Of a DNA stretch of 64,000 nucleotides, positions 54,641 through 64,000 are shown piece by piece. The notes under the pieces are model-generated. The model was not told the origin of the DNA, did no database searches, and worked only from the letters and a program-made list of their open reading frames with translations. The DNA is from Cryptomeria japonica. Its lineage: Eukaryota; Streptophyta; Pinopsida; Cupressales; Cupressaceae. Each line of letters starts with the position of its first letter. The stretch's first letter is position 1. The stretch is taken from NCBI RefSeq assembly GCF_030272615.1, contig NW_026729201.1:1-64000 (forward strand), given 5' to 3'. A program made the translations under genes and the position numbers.

Positions 54641-57000
54641 GACTAACAATTTCCTCATAGATGGTTTCTATTAGATACTCTTTAACTTTTATTAATGTTA
54701 ATTCGTTGTATATTGTAATCAATTATTTATCAGTACATTTAATAGAATTATTAGTGTTTGATAGAATATTAATTTATTTTTCTTTCTTATGTGATGAGTG
54801 TTTTGGTTGTAGGTGATATCTAGGAGCTATGGGTTTTGATCATAATCTCCAACATAATATCAAAGTTTTAAATTTTTTATTTTTTTTAATCTAGATCTGA
54901 TGTTCAACATTAAAACAATACACTTTATAGTAGAATATACACCATTTCACTCAAAATGCCCCAAACCCTACTTGATTAACTATTGAAATCAAACTTTAAT
55001 TATTTTGAGGCATTTTTTTTTCTAATGGCTCCAAATTCAAGGACTAAAAACACATATAATCATATAGATCTTTACAACTATATTGATTCATATATCCTAC
55101 AAGATCATTATTGTCATTTTTGCTCTATAGTAAGTATGATGGTTAAAAAAATAGTGCCATATTTCTAGTTTTTTAGTATATAAATTATCGGTAGCATATT
55201 ATTCCTACACCAAATTTCAACAATGGGCATCATGGCTAATAAGAGATGTTTTTGTAAGGTTCTTAGACCCTTGACCTTATTAGTGACTAAGGGTTTGTTT
55301 TTTGTTTTTGTTTTTTTTTTGGGGGGGGGGCAACAAGTCTCGTAGGCATTGATTGCAGTGGTAGGGAATCTTTTTATTGAAACCTACCTAATAGGGTATA
55401 TTGTAATTGGTAGCACTTGAAGAACCAACACCTACTTTTATTCATTTCATGTAGTGCACACCTATTCTTTTATTAGAGATATTTATATTTAGCACCATAT
55501 TTTATGTGTTTGGGACTCCACTTCATCTTTTTAGATAAAATTGAAGAAATCTTGATTTTAGCAAAATTGAAATGAGAGGTAAATCTTGTCCATGTCTTAA
55601 TTTTTTGCATTCCTTTGGTGTCTGAATGGTATGCTCACCCTTAAGGTAGCACGGGTTCTTTTGTAGATTGATATTTGAAAAAAAAAAATAATAAAAGATT
55701 AGATTAGATTAGATTTAAAATGGTTTTAAAAGTTTCCATTTTAAATTTTGGTGGATGGTATAATTTAGATTTTAAGTGGATAGGACCCAATAGTTGAGCA
55801 TGTTCCAATTGTTCTGATAGAATTTTTTGATTTAATACACATACTTGTTGATTTGATATCCATACTTGTTGATTTAATGTCCAATTTTTTTTACAACATT
55901 GGAACAATAGTTGTGACTTTAAAGTTGTTATTGTTGATGATGACTACCAATAACTGAATAAAATGTACCATTAGTTGTAAAAACCAACCAATCATGTGAT
56001 ACCACATCAACTACACAAGTATTGGGGCCCCTTTTCCACGACTATTGGTCTTACTTTTTGGGGGGGTTGTTTTGGACACCTTGGCAAAAAGCATGTTGAT
56101 GTGGTATCATATTTGATGATGTGGCTCTAAAATCTTGGTTATAAGCAAGGGACTTGCCAAGTAAGTTGTTGTAAAAAATTGGGAGTGATTTGAAATTTCC
56201 ACATAGAATTTTGAGAAGCGCGAAGTTAGGGTACACAACTTCTGGACCCTCTCCCCTATTTCATTAACAACTAACTACAACCCTTTCATTATTAAAAATT
56301 ATTTGACATGAGTAAGCTATTTGAAATGAATATATGCCTTGTATGGTTTAGTTATTTGAGACCCTATATCACTATCAAGACCACAATACGGGATCGACAA
56401 TTAATATGTGGACACCCACAATACTTCTACATGTTGCTAGTGCAAACAAAACAAGTGAGTTTATTTGTTGTTTACTTCTTCAGATTTGACTCATTTTTTA
56501 TTGGTGTTGTTTATTTGCTTAGCTTAATCTTCTTTACTATTCTATATAACGATTTATTCCATTTAAACATCATTCACTTCAATGATTAAACAACTAATAG
56601 CAATTTTATGTATTATTTAAACGAAAAATGATAAATATTATCTTGTTTTCTTAACTAATTTCTTTTATTAGAAAATACATATATTATTAATAAAAAGAAT
56701 GTGTAAAATGATGTCTTTCAAAACAAAAACTCTTGAAAGAAACAATTTAAGTTTGAATACAACTTAAATTTTTTTACTAACTAAATTGATTTTTAGTATT
56801 AAAGTAAATAAATAAAATATTTTAAAAAATGATGATAAAATAAATTTGGGAGGTGATGCAATGAGAATCTGTTCAGTATTCCTTGGACTCAAAGAATTTA
56901 ATTTTTATTAGAATGAGAGGGTTTCACGTGGATTTCATATACCAACAAAGTGAGCGACATATTTTCTCTATATAGTTTCTCTGTAGACTTTTACCTTGAT
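54641..57000. other. AT-rich gene-poor DNA
   Basis: No gene recognised. There are homopolymer runs (for example T and G runs at 55311-55330, an A run at 55680), a short GATTA repeat at about 55698-55715 and low-complexity stretches. Confidence 0.4.
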
Positions 57001-57030
57001 TTCGTACATCACGAACCTCCTAGAAATACA

Positions 57031-57130
57031 TAAATACAAGAGAAATTGCAAAGTGGAAACTTCAAGGAGGTCACTAAATTCTACTATGTCACAATTGCAC
57101 GGCAAACACTTCCACTCAATTTTGGAGTAA
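57031..57130 (+). repeat. Dispersed 100-bp repeat, copy a
   Basis: Shares AATACAAGAGAAATTGCAAA, GTGGAAACTTC, GGAGGTCACTAAATTCT and CACTTCCACTCAATTTT with copies b and c. Confidence 0.6.
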
Positions 57131-57939
57131 TTTCTACGATACACCACTTCCCTACACCATTCCATCAACAACAGAAAAAACAAAAACGAAAGGACAAGTT
57201 TGGCTTTAAGATAAACATGCATCTATTTTGTTGACCACTTTGATAAAAACAGAATATATTATAATATTTTAATAGATCTAATTATAATAAAAAATTTATA
57301 CCTAAAATAAATCCTCGCACAAATCTTTCTTAGTTGATCCCCTTTTCCAAATGTTATTCTTGATTTTGAAAGACTCACAAAATTGCATGACTTCCTCTCT
57401 CGCAACACCCTAGATCCCTTTTACCATATAAGAATGATCTATTAGCAAAATTACCTTTATCATTTGTTACAATTTATATCAGGTTTGATATATTTCAAAA
57501 TATTGACTTAATAAGCTAAGTAAAACATGAAATGAGTCTATTAAGAGTTTTTTCGAAGTGGTTCGACTATTGGATTACATAAATATAAATAGCCCTACAT
57601 CTATATAGTAGATTATATTTCTAAACTAAAAGTTGTCATTTGCCTAAGCTACCACAAGTAGGGGCTCAAAATCTCTTAAGATCAAACTTGGTTCAACCTC
57701 ACTTTTGAGAGAATTGAATCTTAATTATAATTTTACACATCACGTAAACAAAAAATAAATAAAAAATAAACGTTTCTCATATTTCTCTGTACCGAAATTA
57801 ACTTTTGATATTAAACTATTTGTTTAAAGAAAGTTAGGAAGTTTGCCCATTTATGAGACACAAGGTGGACGAGACAACATAACAACTTAGAAAGGGGATG
57901 CAATGAAAGTATGTGCTTTATTCCCTCCACTCTTAAGAA

Positions 57940-58052
57940 AATAAAAGAGAAATGCAAAAGTGGAAACTCCTCCGAAAGAGATGGGTCACTTCGAGGAGGC
58001 CATTAAATTCTTATGCACGACAAACACGTCCATTCAGTTTTAATGCTAGTCG
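57940..58052 (+). repeat. Dispersed 100-bp repeat, copy b
   Basis: AAGAGAAATGCAAAAGTGGAAAC, then GAGGAGGCCATTAAATTCTTA and CACGTCCATTCAGTTTTAATG. Diverged from copy a, closer to c at the 3' end. Confidence 0.6.
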
Positions 58053-58117
58053 TCATAACCATTCAAAGACAGAAAAATGTGGAACCCCCCTAAGAGGTGC
58101 TTTTGGCACGGTGGATA

Positions 58118-58212
58118 AAATACAAGAGGATTAGCAAGGTGGAAACTTCTAGGAAAGAGAAATCTCACTAAATTCTAAAAACGTCCACTCAATTTTAATG
58201 TCGGTGGTCGTA
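58118..58212 (+). repeat. Dispersed 100-bp repeat, copy c
   Basis: AATACAAGAGGATTAGCAAGG, TGGAAACTTCTAGGAAAGAG, CTCACTAAATTCTAAAAACG and TCCACTCAATTTTAATGTCG. The next DNA holds a 24-bp direct repeat (TACCGTCAATTTGGAGTT..., about 58349-58396). Confidence 0.6.
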
Positions 58213-58399
58213 GCCTGCAAAATAATTGAAGAGAGAAAATTAAGGGAATCACGGGTCTTTTGAACTCGTCGCAAAAGCCGGACAAATTTTGGCGCTCTAA
58301 GTCTTGCACGGTCAAAAACATCGATTGGTATTCTTTTGACCTGGACTACCGTCAATTTGGAGTTTTTTCTACCGTCAATTTGGAGTTTTTTCTACCGTT

Positions 58400-59929
58400 A
58401 TTTCTCTCATTTCTGCCTCTCTTCTGATCACACGATACATCTCTTCTGATAGGTCCAAGGGTACACCATTCTATCAACAACGGATATGTCTATTTTGGTT
58501 TCAAAACGGTAGTACAGATTGACTCACACATGTTTTACACTGTCGATTTTGTAATAAACGATTGGATTGACTAGCACGTCGCCATCACACTATAAGAAAG
58601 GTCTGTTTTGGAGAGCTTCCGCCATCAACATAAACATGCATCTATTTTGTTGACAACTTTACAAAAGCGGACTATATAATAATCTATTAGAAATTTAATA
58701 TCTATGATAAATATGTAAATAAATATTAATCATAAATAAAATTTGTCAAGGTTTGGTGAAAATAATTAGATAGTAGAAGTGTTAGAGTTTTTTCATTGTG
58801 GATGTTTGGTTATTTGGTTAAGTTAGTAGCTAGGTATTGAAGTGAAAAGGGACTAAGTGGAGCATATTCATGCATTGTGGTTTTTAAAAGAATGCGATTT
58901 CAAGAAGAGACAAACTATCAAAGGCTAAAGGTTTTTTGTGCTTACCTTGCCACTTCCAATAAGGTTGCATGCAAGAAGCATTTAAATAAAGATAAGCTTA
59001 CCAAACAAAAATAAAAATCGATGATTGAGAAAAAAATCTATGCGTAAGATGGTGATGCATAACATCATCTTGCATGCTTTCTAAACTTTGTGTTATTGAT
59101 CATTCAAGTAAGTTGCTCACTCTCATAAAGGCAACACCTTTTAATGTAAGTAAACAATAAGAAAATATTAGTATTCCCTCTCAATATAAATGTTACAAGT
59201 TTTATAAAATGTATTAAAAATTATTACATCAAAGGTGTATCTTATATGAGATGGACAATCTAATTGTTGAAACCCACAGCTAAAAATGAAAGAAAAGCAG
59301 TGCAAGACAATTGGAGACATATCCTCCGTTAATCGCTTTTGACCTGGTTTTAACTCAGGCTTTCGTCGTTTTTCATCCTCTCTTTGATTTTTTTATTGAT
59401 CAAAGCAGGGTACAAGATTAATAAAATAATAATGAGTAGTTTAAATCGAAATGCAGAAAATGAAAGAAGAGAAATCAGGTCAGCATGACTACAATATAAA
59501 CATTATAGTAGTTGTCTAACACTTACTGAGAAAAAAAAAAAATCCTCTCTATTTTCCTTTCTATTGGTTTTGGTTTTCTAGTTTTCACTTCTAATGTGGG
59601 TGAATTAATGAATATTTTATTATTTCGAACTTCGAGTAAATTTCAAGGTGGGACTACTGCTAATTTTTTTATTTGTTTTTCATTTATTTTGTCTGTAATT
59701 TGTTTAGGGAAATAAATATGTAGTAAATTTTTATTTTTGTAAATGCTCTTTCAATTATTCATTTATGATTTTAGTTTATATATGTGATAGGCTACTTTGT
59801 TTAATTATAATAAAAATCTATAAATTTTTAATTAAGTTATATGTTATTTCTATTAATTTTTTAATATAAAGATAATTATATTAATAATTAATAAATTGAA
59901 GATATATATTATGTTATTGGGCCCTCTTT
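58400..59929. other. AT-rich gene-poor DNA
   Basis: No gene recognised. ATAAACATGCATCTATTTTG TTGA (about 58629) repeats a word from 57211, so the a/b/c repeat family may extend into this flank. Confidence 0.4.
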
Positions 59930-60424
59930 CATTTTTTGGAATATTTGGTTGGAAAGGAATCATCGAATTTTTCAAGAGGCAAAGTTGAGTGTCCAATATT
60001 TGTGGAGGAAAATTACGCTTACAATTCTGGAAACAGTTTTAGCTAAGTGTGATTTTTTTAGTTGTTGTGGACCTTGCAGATGCTCTTGTTTTTAGTTGTT
60101 TTAGTTTTCAAGGTCAGGGAGATGCCTGTGATTTTTCCAGAAGGACCAAAGGTACAAAGTTGGCTAGAAAGATTAATAGGGTTGGTCGACGACATCCACC
60201 TCCCTAGGGGGTTTTGAAAATTCACACTAATGGATCCTCTAGGGGGAATCCTATTCATGTTGGGGTTGGCAGTATTGGTAGGGATAATGTTGGGGATGTG
60301 CAACTTTTCTTTTCCATCTACAAAGGATCTTTTATACAAACAATTATATGAAAGCTCTAGCCATGTTGTATGCTTTGGAAAGGGGGTGTACTTATCGGCA
60401 AGAGACACTGCACAAGTCATCCGG
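59930..60424 (+). pseudogene. LINE RNase H remnant cut by an LTR element
   Basis: The plus strand encodes NIWLERNHRIFQEAKLSVQY (about 59941-60000), typical of the region before RNase H in plant LINEs. FLKIHTNGSSRGNPIHVGVG (about 60213-60270) is the start of an RNase H domain, with Asn where the catalytic Asp is usual. Frame changes follow near 60305. The domain ends abruptly at 60424, where an LTR begins. The missing remainder probably lies beyond the window. Confidence 0.7.
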
Positions 60425-61479
60425 TGTTGTCATTGATGGCAACCCAAGTCAGTAAGCCCATCCACAATGTGTGATTTGCTCATACTGGAAGTCAGATTGA
60501 ATACTGGTTCAAGTTCCACAAGCTTAGAATAGAGCATCCGATAGAGTTCAGTATTTTGATCGGTATTTCTTTTCGGGTTGTGTTGCAGATTTCAAGGAAG
60601 GTTTTTGGATGTCTGGATTACCTTATTCTAGAGTTTGAGCCTCTGGTGATAATTGTTGTGCGTGTTAGAAGCCTTTGTGTCTTGGTCTTTTGGCTTAGTA
60701 GTGAAGAACAACCAACTTGCATGAATAATCCTTATGCAGATTGTGCAGAATGATTTTGGTAATTAATTTTGTGGTCCAAGTGTTTTGTCTGGTAGTTTTG
60801 GTAACGTGTGATCGGTTTTATTGGTCTGCATTGGTATTTGAGATTAGATTTGGTCAACAATGTGTACATGTTTTATTATATGTTAATTTTTCTTGAAGCC
60901 GACATGCAATTGAATTAATTTCTTGTTGCAGATATAATAGATCAATTATTGTGATCGTTTTGGATATCGATGGGTATGCAAAAGGTGTTGGTGATCGATT
61001 GTGCGCATGTTAGAGATTTGTGCTCTAGATTATTGTAGAACACTAGATCAGAGCAGTGTAAGGAATAATATGGAAATGTTTATAAAATATGCTTAATCGA
61101 AACTATAATTAGGCATTTGTAGATGCTATTATTTAGTTCATATACTTCAGTAATATGTTGTAATTCATTTGTAGGCAGTGAGCCTCTCTTTCTTGAGCGG
61201 TGAGCTCTAGGTATTGTGCCTGAATGCATGTGCATTCTCATTGTAAAACTTTATATTTGAGTATACTCATCTTGTGGGTCTCATCCCCATCGTGGTTTTT
61301 CCCTTAGTCGGGTTTTTCATGTAAAAAATCTTTGTGTTATGGCACTGTGGTTGATTGATTTGTGTTCTTGCATCTTTCTTTTGGTTCAATGTATTAGGTG
61401 GTTGAATGAACTAATTAATAAAGTTAAAGTTTGTAGAATACTGATTCAGTCGCCCTCTCAGTGTTCCTTGATTCCAACA
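60425..61479 (+). repeat. 5' LTR (about 1055 bp)
   Basis: Starts TGTTGTCATTGATGGC and ends GATTCCAACA, so the outer five bases TGTTG/CAACA are inverted copies. A primer-binding site follows one base later. The end is firm; the start rests on the inverted repeat and the abrupt loss of LINE similarity. Confidence 0.7.
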
Positions 61480-61547
61480 ATTGGTATCAGAGCCTAGTTC
61501 CTCGGAATAAGTCTAACAGCTTGAGGAGGATCCGGGAAGGTGATTCA

Positions 61548-62660
61548 ATGTATTTAAGTGGTCTTCAACAACAACTTCTAGTTGCACTTTATGATCTTGA
61601 TCAATCCATAGCTAAAGTCCATAAATTGAAAGTGAATCTTAAGGATGTTGAGAATTTCATTCAGTCATTAAAAGAGAAACTAGATAAGTCAAGGGAGAAG
61701 AAAAGGGAACTATGTGATCAGCTAAAGCAGAAAGAAAGCCAAAGCATAGATGATGATCACTTTAATGAAGCCTTGAAGGAGAAGACAAAAGAATGTGAGA
61801 AGCTTGCAAAAGACAATGTTGTCCTAAAGCATGAGATGGAATTTATAGTGATGGGGTTGACCAAGGAGATTGAGGGAAGGAAGAAGAAAGAAGAGAATAT
61901 TAATCAATCCATAAAAGATAGATCTAATGAATGTTGCGGACTTAATTATGAAATCGACCAGTTGAAGCTTGAACTACATCAATCCAAAAACAATGAGGAA
62001 GAGCTTGAAAGGAAAATTGTCATTCTTATAGATGAACTTGCTACTGCAAATGAGTACAAGGAAAAGTTTAAGATTATCTCAACAAAACTTGATGTGTTGT
62101 TGTAGAGTTAGAAGAGTGAAGGTGACAAATGAGGTCTTGGATTAGAGAAAGGTGAAAGCTCTAGATCTTATCAAAGCAATCCTAAGTCAGAACATTAGAA
62201 GAATAAAGCTAAAAGGTCTCTGGTAAGAAAACCTAATGCTCAAAAGTTCAATGGCAATTGTTTTATTTGCAGTAAATTTGGTCATAAAGCTAGTCAATAC
62301 AAAAGTAGAATGAATCAAAATGGTCCATCATTCTTTAGTCAGTGTTTCAATTGGTACAAGTGTGGGAATAAATCAAGTGAATGCAGAAGTATGTCGAATA
62401 ACTTTTCAAATAGAAGGAATGTTCGATGTTATGCATGCAATAGATTTGACCACATTGCTAATCAGTGTAGATCAAGAGGAAATAAAGGGAATTACATATT
62501 TGGATAAGGAAATGTTGTCTTCTATAATTGCAACAAATCCAATCACATTGCAAGATTTTGTAGAAGCAAGAATGTCAACAGGAAGGGTCCGACAAACAAG
62601 GACAAGAGTGTGTAGACAGATGATAAAGGTAAAGAGAAAGTGGATGAGATTAGGAATCAA
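61548..62660 (+). pseudogene. Gag-like region: coiled coil followed by zinc knuckles
   Basis: From ATG 61548 the frame encodes a long heptad-rich coiled coil (about 180 residues, Lys/Glu-rich). It is followed, with breaks, by several Cys-rich knuckles at about 62260-62560 (CFICSKFGHKASQ, CYACNRFDHIANQC). This is the gag layout of the element starting at 60425. Fossil-like, not intact. Confidence 0.65.
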
Positions 62661-63165
62661 ATGAAAAAGAAATGGGTAAAGAAAGAGTGATTCTGATGTA
62701 TAAAATGGATCTACACCTAAATTTGGTGCTAGAAATTCTTTCGGGAATTGATTTAAGTCTATTGGCCTAGGGGGAGTTTTCTAGAAGATCGTATTCTCCC
62801 CTGCTAGAGTTGGTGCTAGAATGTGACAGATTGTCAGAAGTTGTATTTTGGTATTGTAGATGTTTTGGAAGGATCTCTGAAAGGAATTGAGCAATATTGA
62901 AGATCCACACCGCAGGAGAATTTTTGTGGAGTAATCTATGAAAATAGGGCATCCGAAATGTTTAGGGCAAGCATATTTATTACACCAAAAAGTTAGATAT
63001 GTGAATGATAAAAGATAACTTTTAGTTCTCATTTGTCACTTTGCATTCTGATAAAAAGAGGAGTGAGTTTTGCAAGAATATTTCTGTGTGATCTAAGTGT
63101 GAAGGCAATTATATATGAAACCCTAATCTGGCAAAGTAAGGTATTTTTTTGAGAAGCTTGTAAAA

Positions 63166-64000
63166 TTGAAATCTCTGCAAATGGATACACCTTTGGTAGT
63201 TGATACCACTGAGAGATCCCACCCAAAATTAAAAAAGAACCCTTTCAAATTTGTAGAAGATGATCCACTAAGTGCATTTTTATCCATTTCATATGGTGTT
63301 CTTCATGTCAAAGATATTAGGACATACATTCATTCAAATCTTGAGGAGTTAGGAGGATCCCAATTCTTGAATCTGTACACCAAACATATATTAGGAGAGG
63401 ATCTCAAGGCCAAACCAGAATTCAAGGTTTTGAAGGAAAATAATTTGCATAGGTTGTTAGGTTTCCAGTGTTTGATAAGAATGAGTGGGTCCGATATGTG
63501 TTAAGCAAAATTCATGATGAATTCATGTGGTTGAACCAGTCATTTAAGATCACTAAGGATGCAATTAGGATTGTAATTGGTCTAAGCTCATTTGGTGGAT
63601 TGCCTACACTCCTATCTATGAAGAATCAAATGGTTACTGATGCAATTGGTTCCAAATTTGAAAAAAGGGCTATGGCAATCAATGATATTATTGAGCTAGA
63701 TGTAAAGTTTGCTTCTATGGTTATCGAATACAAGGTATACCACTCCAGTCGGGAGAATTCGATATCTGATATTGCTATTTATGTTGCATAGTAGATGGTG
63801 AAGTAAAACAAGGAGTATGATATGTGTGAGCTACTCTGGGGATAGCTTATGAAAATTTTGACTAGTATTAAGAAGGACAAGAAGAATACATTCAAATATG
63901 GCACCTTGATCTTATGTTTATTCTTCTATTTCATGAATGAGATTTTGGGTATTGGTAATGTTCAATGGGCTAGTAATAGACCGATGGAAGTCCAGATTAG
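63166..64000 (+). pseudogene. Unknown helical-domain ORF of the LTR element
   Basis: Encodes segments such as GVLHVKDIRTYIHSNLEELG, FMWLNQSFKITKDAIRIVIG and MVTDAIGSKFEKRAMAINDI. These recall hypothetical proteins carried by plant LTR elements (putative plant transposon protein). It is interrupted and continues off the window. Function unknown. Gag normally leads to protease, so a non-pol ORF here is unusual. Confidence 0.45.

Larger units (their letters stand above)
60425..64000 (+). mobile_element. LTR retrotransposon, 5' part (runs off the window)
   Basis: 5' LTR 60425-61479, then a tRNA-iMet type primer-binding site (TTGGTATCAGAGC, 61481-61493), a coiled-coil gag-like frame, zinc knuckles and a further ORF. 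The 3' part lies outside the window. The coding part shows several breaks. It inserted into an older LINE RNase H region. Pol is not visible, so the superfamily cannot be stated. Confidence 0.75.

Noticed and set aside
55605-55690. Possible second tRNA-derived SINE (GGGTTC followed by a poly-A run)
   Set aside because: The B box is incomplete (GGGTTCTTTT), the A box is weak and no target duplication was found.

Overview
The window reads as nuclear DNA of a seed plant. It has GT-AG introns, a GH17 beta-1,3-glucanase family, plant-type LINEs with an RNase H tail, Ty3/Gypsy Tat and Ty1/Copia elements, a tRNA-derived SINE and a 5S-rRNA-derived repeat. The large AT-rich spaces and layered old retroelements suggest a big gymnosperm (conifer-like) genome. 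That taxon is an inference, not something the sequence proves.

Region by region. 1-966: unassigned DNA, then part of an old Copia gag. 967-17261: a very young, apparently whole Ty3/Gypsy Tat-type element on the minus strand, with 780-bp LTRs that differ at one base by eye. It carries a 2492-codon gag-pol frame and, on the opposite strand near its 3' end, a plant-mobile-domain (PMD) gene with its own TATA box and a GT-AG intron. 17262-17500: the rest of the old Copia gag. 17510-23335: a decayed L1-type LINE. 23342-24517: the tail of a GH17 gene split by a 5'-truncated retroposon with an 18-bp target duplication. 24518-29290: an LTR-like AT-rich stretch, a second copy of the retroposon's gene type, a LINE RNase H remnant and a DnaJ remnant.

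30354-42210: a GH17 cluster. A tandem duplication gives a truncated copy (30830-31481) and a complete copy (35012-36283), with a Copia pol fragment between them. A further copy with a large internal deletion lies at 41130-41698. The copies that still show the active site lack the catalytic glutamates. 36840-44300 is mostly AT-rich and gene-poor, with a SINE at 38591-38854. 44303-44665: a 5S-derived repeat inside inverted repeats. 45818-52085: a decayed Copia element with both LTRs. 52590-54640: LINE and Copia remnants. 54640-59930: almost empty. 59930-60424: a LINE RNase H remnant cut by a further LTR element (60425 to the window end).

The only host-type gene that looks complete is the GH17-like gene at 35012-36283. 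The most unusual signals lie in the young Gypsy element. A GCGTCTGTG repeat occurs in transcript sense in both the gag-pol leader and the intron of the opposing PMD gene. The same intron holds an array of hairpins whose loop is constant while their arms change in a compensating way.
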